Source of the DNA: Croceicoccus marinus
GTDB taxonomy: Bacteria > Pseudomonadota > Alphaproteobacteria > Sphingomonadales > Sphingomonadaceae
Assembly (NCBI RefSeq): GCF_001661675.2
Contig: NZ_CP019602.1
Span: 1,079,501 to 1,143,500 of the forward strand
DNA: 64,000 nucleotides
Direction of reading: 5' to 3'
Shown: one piece after another, positions 48,080 through 57,893 of the stretch
Layout: every line of letters begins with the position of its first letter
Position numbering within the stretch: the stretch's first letter is position 1
Program-made: the position numbers and the translations under genes
Notes under the pieces: generated by a model
Told to the model about the DNA's origin: nothing
What the model saw: the letters and a program-made list of their open reading frames with translations, nothing else
Database searches by the model: none

Positions 48080-49065
48080 GGGCATGTCCCCGAATTGACG
48101 GTCCTGATCCAGCAATCGAGGAGCGCCTTGGCCAGACCCTTGTCGATCGCCTCGGCAGCTTCCTCGGCGCCCTCATACAGCGTGCGCGCTTCGCCTGCCA
48201 CGATCAGCGCAGCGGCGGCATTGAGAACGACCGCGTCGCGGTAGGCGCCCTCGGCCCCTGCCAACAAATCGCGCAAGGCCGCCGCGTTGTAATCGGCATC
48301 CCCGCCCCTGATCGCTTCCAGCGGGTGGAAGGGCAGGCCTGCATCCTCGGGCGTCACTTCATCGGGAAAATCGAAGCCGATTGCGGCTGTCCGGCTGGGC
48401 CCGGCGATCGAAAGTTCGTCCAGCCCCTCATGTCCCGACACCACCAGCGCCCGCTCGGTCCCCAAATCGCGCATCGCCTGCGCATAGAGAGGAACGAGAG
48501 CTGGGCTTGCGACGCCGACCAGCTGGCGGGTCACGCCCGCCGGATTGGCCAGCGGGCCGGTCAGGTTGAAGATCGTGCGCCGTCCCAGCGCCCGGCGGAT
48601 CGGCGCGATCCGGGCCAGCGCGGGATGATGCGACTGGGCGAAGAGAAAGGCGATAGACAGGTCGGGCAATGTCGCAGCCGCCATTGCACCTGCCTTGCCC
48701 AGGTCCAGGCCAAGGCTTTCCAGCGTATCAGCACCGCCCGCCTTGCTGCTGGCCGCGCGATTGCCATGTTTCGCCACCGGAACGCCGCATGCCGCCACCA
48801 CCAGCGCCACCGCGGTCGACACGTTGAGCGAATGCTGGCCGTCCCCGCCGGTGCCGCAAACGTCGATGGAGAGCGCAGGCGCGGGAACGGGCTTCATCCG
48901 TGCCCGCATCGCGCGGACGGCCCCGGCGATTTCCTCCGCCGTTTCGCCACGTTCGGCCATCGAGACCAGAGCGTCGGCAATGGCGTCATCCGGCATTTCG
49001 CCGTCGAGCATCCTGCCGACCAGCGCCTCGGCCTCGTCGATGGTCAGGCCCGTCGATGCCATCAT
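48076..49065 (-). CDS. trpD: Anthranilate phosphoribosyltransferase
   Basis: 329-aa enzyme that transfers phosphoribose from PRPP to anthranilate. The glycine-rich PRPP loop is [17 protein letters not shown]. Other family positions are [18 protein letters not shown] and [13 protein letters not shown]. It is separate from TrpG here, unlike the fused enterobacterial gene. Two adjacent ATGs (49065, 49062) are both possible; the upstream stop overlaps them (ATGA). Confidence 0.96.
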   Translation of the reverse strand: MMASTGLTIDEAEALVGRMLDGEMPDDAIADALVSMAERGETAEEIAGAVRAMRARMKPVPAPALSIDVCGTGGDGQHSLNVSTAVALVVAACGVPVAKHGNRAASSKAGGADTLESLGLDLGKAGAMAAATLPDLSIAFLFAQSHHPALARIAPIRRALGRRTIFNLTGPLANPAGVTRQLVGVASPALVPLYAQAMRDLGTERALVVSGHEGLDELSIAGPSRTAAIGFDFPDEVTPEDAGLPFHPLEAIRGGDADYNAAALRDLLAGAEGAYRDAVVLNAAAALIVAGEARTLYEGAEEAAEAIDKGLAKALLDCWIRTVNSGTCP

Positions 49066-49679
49066 GCAACGACTGCCTGCTCGGCGGGAAGCGTCGCCTC
49101 GATCCCGCAGAGTTCGAGGAAATTGGCCAGCATCGCGTGGCCGTGCTGGGTGGCGATGCTTTCGGGATGGAACTGCACCCCGTGGATCGGCAGGCTTTCG
49201 TGCCGGAAGCCCATCGCGTGGGTGCCGTCCTCGGCCGGGCGCGGCGTGCTGGCGTTGATGGTCAGGCAGGCCGGCACATCCTCGACCACCAGCGAATGAT
49301 AGCGTGTCGCGGTGAAGGGCGAGGGCAACCCCTTGAACACGCCCGTCCCGTCATGATCGACGGGCGAGGTCTTGCCGTGCATCAACCCGCCGCGCACGAC
49401 CGTTCCGCCGAAATACTGCCCGATCGCCTGATGGCCCAGGCACACGCCCAGCAGCGGACTTCCTGCATCGGCGCAAGCACCCACCAGGTCCAGGCTGACT
49501 CCCGCCTCGTTTGGCGTGCAGGGCCCGGGCGAGATCAGAAAACCCCTGGCGCCCGAAGCCAGTGCTTCTGCCGCGGTGATCGCATCGTTGCGCACCACGT
49601 CCACCTTCGCGCCCATTTCCATCAGGTAGTGGACGAGGTTCCAGGTGAAGCTGTCGTAATTGTCGATGACGAGGATCAT
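49062..49679 (-). CDS. trpG: Anthranilate synthase component II (glutamine amidotransferase)
   Basis: 205-aa class I amidotransferase that supplies ammonia to TrpE. The nucleophile elbow is [13 protein letters not shown], with the His-Glu pair in [14 protein letters not shown]. The N-terminus [19 protein letters not shown] is typical. The same family also serves p-aminobenzoate synthesis (pabA), and an amphibolic role cannot be excluded. It lies 77 nt after trpE and overlaps trpD. Confidence 0.95.
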   Translation of the reverse strand: MILVIDNYDSFTWNLVHYLMEMGAKVDVVRNDAITAAEALASGARGFLISPGPCTPNEAGVSLDLVGACADAGSPLLGVCLGHQAIGQYFGGTVVRGGLMHGKTSPVDHDGTGVFKGLPSPFTATRYHSLVVEDVPACLTINASTPRPAEDGTHAMGFRHESLPIHGVQFHPESIATQHGHAMLANFLELCGIEATLPAEQAVVA

Positions 49680-49756
49680 GGTGCCCGCCTTTGCGCGTGA
49701 ATATTATCGAGATCAAGTCGCCCGAAGGGGTGGGACGGACGGAACGGGGTGCGGCG

Positions 49757-51307
49757 TTATTGCCCGTAGCCCGCTTCGCCGGCCAGTTTCAGCGCTTCCT
49801 TCGCCGCGGCGAGCAGGGCACCGGCCTTCGCCTCGCACTCGCGCTGTTCGTAGGCCGGGTCGGAATCGGCGACGATCCCGGCGCCTGCCTGCACATGCAT
49901 CATGCCGTCCTTTACCACCGCGGTGCGCAGAACGATGCAGCTGTCCACCGACCCGTCCGGCGCGAAATAGCCGACACCGCCCGCATAGGCGCCGCGGGTT
50001 TCCGGCTCCAGCTCGGCGATGACCTGGCAGGCGCGTACCTTGGGCGCGCCGCTGACCGTGCCAGCGGGGAAGCCCGCGAACATCGCGTCGATCGCATCGG
50101 CATGGTTCGCCAGTTCGCCCACCACGTTCGAGACGATGTGCATGACATGGCTGTAATGTTCGACGGTGTAGCTTTCGGTCACCTTGACCGTGCCGGGACG
50201 TGCGACGCGGCCCACGTCGTTGCGGCCCAGGTCGAGCAGCATCAGGTGCTCGGCGCGTTCCTTGGGGTCGGCCAGCAGGCTTTCGCGGTTCGCGTGGTCC
50301 TCATCGGCATCCTTGCCGCGCGGGCGGGTGCCCGCGATGGGGCGGATGGTCACTTCGGGCCCGCCTTCGCCGCCGCCGCGCACCCGCACCAGGATCTCGG
50401 GGCTGGAGCCCGTCAGTGCAAAACCGGGCAGGTCGAGGAAATAGAGAAAGGGCGACGGGTTCACTCGCCGCAGCGCGCGATAGAGCGCCAGCGGAGGCAG
50501 CGGGAAGGGGCAGGTAAAGCGCTGCGCCAGCACGACCTGGAAGATGTCGCCCGCGGTGATGTATTCCTTCGCCGCCAGCACCATTTCGCCGTAGCGCCCC
50601 TTGGGCAATTGCGGGGTCAGCGCAGCTTCGGGCTGATCGTTCAGGAGCACGGGTGCCGAGAGCCGCGCGCCTTGCAGCGCGGCAAGGCAGCCCTCGATCC
50701 GATCGGCGGCGGCGGCCACCGCATCGTCGGGCTTTGCATCCGACGGCCATACCGGCGCGACGCAGAACAAGGTGTCCTTCAGCCTGTCGAACACCAGGAT
50801 CAGCGTCGGCCGGGTGAAGATCATGTCCGGCAGGTCCAGCGGATTGGGCGCCGGGCGGTCGATCTTCTCGACCAGACCGATCGTCTCGTAACCGAAATAG
50901 CCGACCAGGCAGGCGAGCGCGGGCGGCAGTTCCGCGGGCACGTCGAACCGGCAATTGGCCGCCAGCGCGCGCAGCGCGGTAAGCGGCTCGTCGTCGAGGC
51001 GCACGAAAGCCTCGCGGTCATGCCGCCAGTCGCGGTTGACCTCGGCCTCGGTCCCGCGTGCGCGAAACACCAGGTCGGGGTCCAGCCCGACCAGCGAATA
51101 GCGCCCGCGAATCTCGCCCCCCTCGACCGATTCGAGCAGGAAGTCGCCGCGGCCCGGTTCGATCAGCTTGACCGCCGCGGCCACCGGAGTCTCGCAATCG
51201 GCGATCACCTTGCGCCATACGACGCCCGCGCGCCCCGCGCGCAGGTGGCTGGCGGCAAGGGCGTCGCGGTCGCGATCCGCCTGGTGGGGGGCAGTGGATT
51301 CGAGCAT
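49757..51307 (-). CDS. trpE: Anthranilate synthase component I
   Basis: 516-aa chorismate-utilising enzyme that makes anthranilate. C-terminal signatures: IRPIAGTRPRGKDADEDHAN, LDLGRNDVGRVARPGTV, HIVSNVVGEL, FPAGTVSGAPK, and GIVADSDPAYEQREC at the end. The N-terminal part should hold the Trp feedback site (LIEPGRGDFLLESVEGG is in the region with LLES). It begins 14 nt after ppiD. No Trp-rich leader peptide or attenuator is visible there. Confidence 0.95.
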   Translation of the reverse strand: MLESTAPHQADRDRDALAASHLRAGRAGVVWRKVIADCETPVAAAVKLIEPGRGDFLLESVEGGEIRGRYSLVGLDPDLVFRARGTEAEVNRDWRHDREAFVRLDDEPLTALRALAANCRFDVPAELPPALACLVGYFGYETIGLVEKIDRPAPNPLDLPDMIFTRPTLILVFDRLKDTLFCVAPVWPSDAKPDDAVAAAADRIEGCLAALQGARLSAPVLLNDQPEAALTPQLPKGRYGEMVLAAKEYITAGDIFQVVLAQRFTCPFPLPPLALYRALRRVNPSPFLYFLDLPGFALTGSSPEILVRVRGGGEGGPEVTIRPIAGTRPRGKDADEDHANRESLLADPKERAEHLMLLDLGRNDVGRVARPGTVKVTESYTVEHYSHVMHIVSNVVGELANHADAIDAMFAGFPAGTVSGAPKVRACQVIAELEPETRGAYAGGVGYFAPDGSVDSCIVLRTAVVKDGMMHVQAGAGIVADSDPAYEQRECEAKAGALLAAAKEALKLAGEAGYGQ

Positions 51308-51321
51308 GAGGGGCCGTTCGA

Positions 51322-53259
51322 TCAGTTGCTCTGCGGCGCGAGCTGGTCGCGCACCGCCGCGATGGCATTGTCGTTGCGCTTCACCGGCACTTCGCGCGCG
51401 ATGGCAAGGCGCAGCTGGTCGACCAGCTCCTGCTGGCGCAGGTTCGACAACTCGGCCTGGGTCTGGGCGATGATTGGATCGTCGTTCGCGATTTCAGGCA
51501 CGTCGATGCTGTCGAGCGAGACGATGAACCAGCCGAGCCCGTTGGGCGCTTCCAGTCGCTTGGCGGTATCGGGCGCCATGGTGAACATCAGCGCAAGCGG
51601 CGGCGCGATGCCGCGCTGCTGGCGCTGGGCCAAGAGCTGGCGGCGCGTCAGGTCGATCTGGTCGATCGGCGGCGTGCGGATGTCGAGCGCCGCCAGCGCT
51701 TCGGACAGGCTCTTGCCGCTGCGGATCGCGGCCAGCACCTTGTCGGACGCGGCCTTGGCCTGCTTCGATCCCTGTTCAAGCTTGTAGTCGCGGGTCAGTG
51801 CCTGCTCGATCTCCTCGAACGGCGGGGGCGCGGCGCGGCTCACTTCGCCGGGCGCGAAAATGACATAGCTCTGCCCGTCGATGCCCGGAGCGATCTGGGC
51901 ATCGCCGCCCGGCTGCATCGCGAAGGCGGTCTGCGCCAGCCGTGCCTCGGACGGATCGACCGTGCCTTCGCCGAACACGCTGCCGTCTTCCAGCAGCGGC
52001 GGCGTGGTCGATATTTCGGTACCCAGCGAACCCGCGACATCGGTAAGGCTCGCGCCGGATTGCAGCCGGTCCTCGATCTCGGTGGCGCGGTCGGCAAGCA
52101 GGGTGCGGGTCTTTTCCTCGCGAATGACCTCCGCCAGTTCGCCGCGCACATCGGCCAGGCTGCGTTCCGGGACCGACCGCACATTGCCGACGCGGATCAA
52201 ATAATAGCCAAGCGGCCCGCGCACGGGGCCGACGATGCTGCCGGGCTGCGCGCCATAGACCGCCGCCGCTACCTCGGGCGTTGAGGTAGAGGCAAGCTGC
52301 TGGCGGCTGGTCGCGGTGACGGTGTTCGTCTCAAGCCCCTGCCGTTCGGCTACCGCGCGCAGTTGCGAGGGCGAGGTGACCTGCTGGCGCAGCGCGCTGG
52401 CGGCCGCTTCGGTGGGGACGATCAGCTGCTCGATCTCGCGCTCCTCGCGCGCGGCGTATTGGCTGGCGTTCGCGCGGAAGCGTTCGGCGATCTCGGCATC
52501 CGTCGCGTTGACGGCGTCGCCCAGCACGTCCGGCCCAAAGCTGGCATAGCGGATCGTGCGGCGTTCCGGCAGCATGTAGCGTTCGCGATTGGCGGCGAGA
52601 TATTTCCTCAGCACCGCATCGTCCACCGGGCCCTCGTCGACGAAGGCGGGGCTGGGGATCAGCGTCACCGCGCCGTGGCGAGCCTCGTTCAGAAGGCCGG
52701 CATAGCGGCGCGCGATCCCGGCAGGCGCGGTGTCGCCATAGGTCGCGGGCACGAGCAGCATGCGCGAGACGAGGCCCTGGGCGATGTCGTCGCGGACCAT
52801 CTGGTCCGACAGGCCGCGGCGGCCGACCGCCTGGTCGTACAGATCCTGGCTGAACTTGCCGTCGGGACCCTGGAACGCGGGCATCTGGGCAAGTTCGCTT
52901 CCCACCAGCGATTCGCCGACCCGCATCCCGCCCGACAGGCCGAAATCGTACAGCGCATTGCGCGCGATCATCTGGTCGAGCAGATCGTCCAGCGCCCCGG
53001 CCTCGAGAAAATCCTCCATCGAGGCGGTGGGATTGTTCTGGCGCGCCTGTTCAAACGCGCTGCCCGCCGTGGTGCGCAGATCGGACGTGGTGATCTTCTG
53101 GTCGCCGACGGTCGCCACGCGTTCACCGCCCGCGATGCCGCCAAAGCCCGACCCGGTGATGTCGGCGCTGGCAAAGGCAAGCGCGATCAGCGCGACGAAC
53201 CCCAACGTCAGCACAAGGCCGATCGGTGACTGGAATAGCTTGCGAAAACCCTGGATCAT
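51322..53259 (-). CDS. ppiD: Periplasmic folding chaperone / peptidyl-prolyl isomerase (PpiD/SurA type)
   Basis: 645 aa from ATG 53259. A short basic N-terminus (MIQGFRKLFQSP) is followed by a single membrane helix at about 13-32, so it is anchored in the inner membrane facing the periplasm like PpiD. Next is a SurA_N-type helical chaperone region (VATVGDQKITTSDLR onward), then one parvulin-like domain, partly degenerate, around LRAVAERQG and GPVRGPLGYYLIRV, and more chaperone helices. It assists folding of proteins leaving SecYEG. It leads the trpEGDC-moaC-moeA run and is divergent from tpiA. Confidence 0.9.
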   Translation of the reverse strand: MIQGFRKLFQSPIGLVLTLGFVALIALAFASADITGSGFGGIAGGERVATVGDQKITTSDLRTTAGSAFEQARQNNPTASMEDFLEAGALDDLLDQMIARNALYDFGLSGGMRVGESLVGSELAQMPAFQGPDGKFSQDLYDQAVGRRGLSDQMVRDDIAQGLVSRMLLVPATYGDTAPAGIARRYAGLLNEARHGAVTLIPSPAFVDEGPVDDAVLRKYLAANRERYMLPERRTIRYASFGPDVLGDAVNATDAEIAERFRANASQYAAREEREIEQLIVPTEAAASALRQQVTSPSQLRAVAERQGLETNTVTATSRQQLASTSTPEVAAAVYGAQPGSIVGPVRGPLGYYLIRVGNVRSVPERSLADVRGELAEVIREEKTRTLLADRATEIEDRLQSGASLTDVAGSLGTEISTTPPLLEDGSVFGEGTVDPSEARLAQTAFAMQPGGDAQIAPGIDGQSYVIFAPGEVSRAAPPPFEEIEQALTRDYKLEQGSKQAKAASDKVLAAIRSGKSLSEALAALDIRTPPIDQIDLTRRQLLAQRQQRGIAPPLALMFTMAPDTAKRLEAPNGLGWFIVSLDSIDVPEIANDDPIIAQTQAELSNLRQQELVDQLRLAIAREVPVKRNDNAIAAVRDQLAPQSN

Positions 53260-53412
53260 GTGAACTGGCAATCCGTTACGTGGCCCCGCGGGACCGAAAT
53301 GTCGCATGGCCCCGCGATGCAGCGCGGGGTTGATGGCGCAGGGCTTTAGGCGGGTGATGGCCCGGCTGCAACACCGTCCCCGCAAAGCAGGCACGCCCGG
53401 TCGGCTACCGTT

Positions 53413-53441
53413 TTGACACAGGACGGTGCTTGGGCTAGCCG
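53413..53441 (+). promoter_or_regulatory. Possible tpiA promoter
   Basis: A consensus -35 TTGACA at 53413-53418 is followed by a 17-nt spacer and a poor -10, TAGCCG (53436-53441), about 90 nt before tpiA. The -35 match is striking but the -10 is weak, so I rate it low. Confidence 0.3.
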
Positions 53442-53529
53442 CCGCCGACCGGCAAGGCTATCGACCATGGCTGGAATCACCGATGTCATGTTCATAACAG
53501 CATCAACCTACAGGGCGGACGGGTAATCG

Positions 53530-54279
53530 ATGGCACAACGCTGCTATGTGGTCGGAAACTGGAAAATGCACGGCATGCGCGCCGATCTCAGCGAAGCGCG
53601 CGCCATCGACCGGGCGTCCTTGCGCCTTCCCAAGGTAGAGGTGGCGATTGCGCCGCCCGCGACCCTGATCGCGACCTTGCGCGAAACGGTGACCCAGATC
53701 GGGGTCGGTGCGCAGAATTGCCACCGATCGGAAAAGGGCGCGCATACCGGGGACATATCCGCCCCGATGCTGCGCGAGGCGGGTGCGGATTTCGTCATCG
53801 TGGGCCATTCCGAACGCCGCGCCGATCACGGCGAGACCAATGACGACGTCAAGGCAAAGGCGGAAGCCGCGCAGGCGGTCGACCTTGGCGTGATCCTGTG
53901 CGTCGGCGAAAGCGAGGAACAGCGCGATTCGGGCGAGGCTGAGGAAATCGTCGCCCGCCAGCTGGCGGATTGCCTGCCCGCGTCGGCACAGCGGCTGTCC
54001 GTCGCCTATGAACCGATCTGGGCGATCGGCACCGGGCGCGTTCCCTCTGTCCAGGACGTGGGCACCATGCACAAATGGCTGCGCGCCGTGCTGATGGACC
54101 GCTATGGCGACGAGGGTAAGGAGATCCGCATTCTCTATGGCGGTTCGGTCAAGGGCGACAATGCCGCCGAACTGCTGTCCGTGCCCGAGGTCGGCGGCGC
54201 GCTTGTGGGCGGCGCAAGCCTGACCGCCGACGGCTTCGTGCCGATCATCGCCGCCGCTTCCGCGCTCGACGAGGGGTGA
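53530..54279 (+). CDS. tpiA: Triose-phosphate isomerase
   Basis: 249-aa TIM-barrel enzyme that interconverts dihydroxyacetone phosphate and glyceraldehyde 3-phosphate. Active-site residues are Lys12 (GNWKM), His93 (GHSERR), Glu161 (AYEPIWAIGTG, followed by loop 6) and the phosphate loop LYGGSV. Length is normal. It begins a tpiA-secG-pyrG run, an order widespread in proteobacteria. Confidence 0.97.
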   Translation: MAQRCYVVGNWKMHGMRADLSEARAIDRASLRLPKVEVAIAPPATLIATLRETVTQIGVGAQNCHRSEKGAHTGDISAPMLREAGADFVIVGHSERRADHGETNDDVKAKAEAAQAVDLGVILCVGESEEQRDSGEAEEIVARQLADCLPASAQRLSVAYEPIWAIGTGRVPSVQDVGTMHKWLRAVLMDRYGDEGKEIRILYGGSVKGDNAAELLSVPEVGGALVGGASLTADGFVPIIAAASALDEG

Positions 54280-54408
54280 GGACGCAAACTTGCCAGACGG
54301 CCTGACTGCCGGTAAGAGCGCGGCGCGGGATCGCGGTGCCCTTGCACATGCAGCTACGGCCCACGATCTTCGCTGCCATCCTTTCTGACTGAATATCCGG
54401 ATCAATCG

Positions 54409-54792
54409 ATGTCGCTTTTCCTGTTTCTTACCATTGTCCAGGCGATTGTCGGCGCTGCGCTGGTCGGCGCGATCCTGATGCAGCAGTCCGAAGGCGGCGG
54501 CCTTGGCGTGGGCGGCAGCCCGTCCGGATTGATGAGCGCGCGCGGCGCTGCCAATTTCATGACCCGCGCGACCGGCATCCTTGCCGTGCTGTTCGTGGTG
54601 CTGTCGATCATCCTGGCCGCGCTTGCCGTCGAAACGACGCAGGGTAGCGACATCGATACCTCGCTCGATCGTTCGATCCCGGCCGTGGCACCCGATCCGC
54701 TGGCGCCCGCGGCACCTGCGGCGGCACCCGCTCCCGCAGGCGAGGGTGCTCCGGCGGCTGGCGGCGATCCGCTGGCCGGCGCGGCGGAATAA
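54409..54792 (+). CDS. secG: Preprotein translocase subunit SecG
   Basis: 127-aa auxiliary subunit of the SecYEG translocon. Two helices, about residues 3-25 and 53-75, flank the conserved cytoplasmic loop LMQQSEGGGLGVGGSPSGLM. After an acidic patch the C-terminus is an Ala/Pro-rich tail of about 40 residues, a low-complexity extension. ATG 54409 is 129 nt after tpiA and 154 nt before pyrG; no RNA gene was seen in those gaps. Confidence 0.94.
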   Translation: MSLFLFLTIVQAIVGAALVGAILMQQSEGGGLGVGGSPSGLMSARGAANFMTRATGILAVLFVVLSIILAALAVETTQGSDIDTSLDRSIPAVAPDPLAPAAPAAAPAPAGEGAPAAGGDPLAGAAE

Positions 54793-54934
54793 GCACCAGC
54801 GCTGGATCGCCTCGCAGGCCTCGTACCAGAATCATAAGCCGGGCCGGGGCGTTCGCTTGGCCCATCCATCCCATCGAAGAAAAGCGGCCGCAGGCTTCAC
54901 ACGAAGCTTGCCCCTTTTCGATTCTTTCGACTAA

Positions 54935-56578
<1,644 letters not shown>

Positions 56579-56595
56579 CCCCTTCTGCCGAACAG

Positions 56596-56653
56596 CACCG
56601 CAGTGGCGATTAAGGTTAGGATTTTAAGAAAAACCTTGCCATTGTTTGCGGTG
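56596..56653. terminator. Nested palindrome downstream of pyrG
   Basis: Three concentric arm pairs: CACCGCA (56596-56602) with TGCGGTG (56647-56653), GGC (56605-56607) with GCC (56638-56640), and AAGGTT (56612-56617) with AACCTT (56632-56637). The loop is AT-rich, unlike the surroundings. It begins 18 nt after the pyrG stop and could fold as an imperfect hairpin ending its transcript. No U-run follows. Confidence 0.35.
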
Positions 56654-56969
56654 AACGGTTAGCACCACAGCGACGGTGCAAGAAATGTTACACGCCGCGG
56701 CGCAACTGCGCATCGCGAATGTGTCGGGCCCTCAGGGTTGGGGAAGGGTCCGGTGTGATTGTAGCATGATTGCCTCGTCGTCGATGGGGGCAGGGGCGTG
56801 CTTGGGAATCCTCGCTTCTTCGCTTTCGTCGTCTTGATATCGGTATTCCCGACCCCGATCGCGATGCGCCAACCGGTTGTACTGCGATTGCAAGAACTTG
56901 CTGGCTGGGATGACTGTCTTTCTGCGACCCGGATGGTCATTCCCAGAAGCGAGGCGGCGGCAACGTCGC

Positions 56970-56999
56970 GGGGGCGGGCAGTTTCCGATGCCCGCCCCC
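56970..56999 (-). terminator. Hairpin downstream of radC
   Basis: A perfect 11-bp inverted repeat: GGGGGCGGGCA (56970-56980), loop GTTTCCGA, and TGCCCGCCCCC (56989-56999). It lies 17 nt beyond the radC stop on the minus strand. The stem is almost all GC and very stable. A U-tract is lacking, so termination efficiency is uncertain; it may also end read-through from pyrG. Confidence 0.5.
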
Positions 57000-57015
57000 G
57001 AACCAATCCATCGCC

Positions 57016-57756
57016 TCAGATCAGACCTTTCGACCGCAGCGACACATGGCCGCTGCGCCCCACGATGATGTGATCGTGCACGGTCACGCCCAGCAGGCGT
57101 CCGGCCTCGGCAATGCGGTTGGTGATCTGGATGTCGGCGCGGCTGGGTTCGGGATTGCCGCTGGGGTGGTTGTGCACCAGGATCAGCGCGGCAGCGCCCA
57201 GGTCCATGGCACGCTTGATCACCTCGCGAGGGTGGATCGCCGCCTCGTCCAGCGAGCCGTCGCCCACGTGGTCGTCGCGAATCAGCCGGTTCTGCGCATT
57301 CAGATACTGCACGCGCACCCGCTCGACCGTCAGATGCGCCATGTCGATCGTCAGATAGTCGATCAGCGCCTGCCAGCTGCCCAGAATCGGTTGCTCCTGG
57401 ACCTGGCTGCGGGCAAGACGGCGCGCGGCAATGCCCACGATCTTGAGCGCCGCCGCACTGGTCTCTCCCATACCTGGGTGGTCGGCCAAGGCCTTGCGAT
57501 CGGCATTGAACACGCCCGCAAGGCTTCCGAACCGCTGCAACAGGCTGCGCGCGATGGGCTTCACGTCCTTGCGCGGTATCGCCGTCATCAGAAGATATTC
57601 GACGATTTCATGATCGCCCAATGCATCGATCCCGCCGGACAGCAGCCTTTCGCGCAGGCGCGAGCGGTGCCCGCGCGGGTCGTTGCCGTCCCCCGGCTTG
57701 CCCTGCGGCTGAACCGCGGGTGCATCGATCGGCAGCGAATCCTGCCCCTCGGCCAT
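57016..57756 (-). CDS. radC: RadC/JAB-domain protein
   Basis: 246 aa. An N-terminal helix-hairpin-helix-like region (FNADRKALADHPGMGETSAA includes HPGMGE) precedes an MPN/JAB domain with an intact JAMM metal motif, HNHPSGNPEPSRAD. The family is named for DNA repair, but that role in E. coli was later questioned; a metal-dependent hydrolase is the safest description. Start ATG 57756 is preferred over 57786. It is divergent from ydbH by 137 nt. Confidence 0.9.
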   Translation of the reverse strand: MAEGQDSLPIDAPAVQPQGKPGDGNDPRGHRSRLRERLLSGGIDALGDHEIVEYLLMTAIPRKDVKPIARSLLQRFGSLAGVFNADRKALADHPGMGETSAAALKIVGIAARRLARSQVQEQPILGSWQALIDYLTIDMAHLTVERVRVQYLNAQNRLIRDDHVGDGSLDEAAIHPREVIKRAMDLGAAALILVHNHPSGNPEPSRADIQITNRIAEAGRLLGVTVHDHIIVGRSGHVSLRSKGLI

Positions 57757-57893
57757 GAGCGTTGCGTCCCTTACTGCCGCACACAATTCGTGCGCATGCC
57801 CGTGCGGTCATTGCCTTTTGCCGGACGAATGCGCAAGTTCGCCCGGGAATTCGGCCAGCTGCAACGGCGCCGACACCGGGTTGCGCAGACGGC

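Larger units (their letters stand above)
56579..57015. other. Intergenic region with inverted repeats and a decayed repeat-like element
   Basis: 437 bases between pyrG and radC, which converge, with no supportable gene; an open frame at 56798-57073 has no family-like features and runs into radC antisense. It holds three structured parts: a nested palindrome at 56596-56653, a widely spaced 10-bp inverted repeat (CCTCGCTTCT at 56810-56819 and AGAAGCGAGG at 56945-56954) each next to GGGAAT or ATTCCC, and a strong hairpin at 56970-56999. The middle part recalls the dispersed GGGAATCC-type repeats of many proteobacterial genomes, but whether it recurs cannot be judged here. Confidence 0.5.

Noticed and set aside
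56798..57073. A 91-codon frame between pyrG and radC
   Set aside because: It crosses the radC hairpin and enters radC antisense. Composition is that of non-coding repeat-like DNA.
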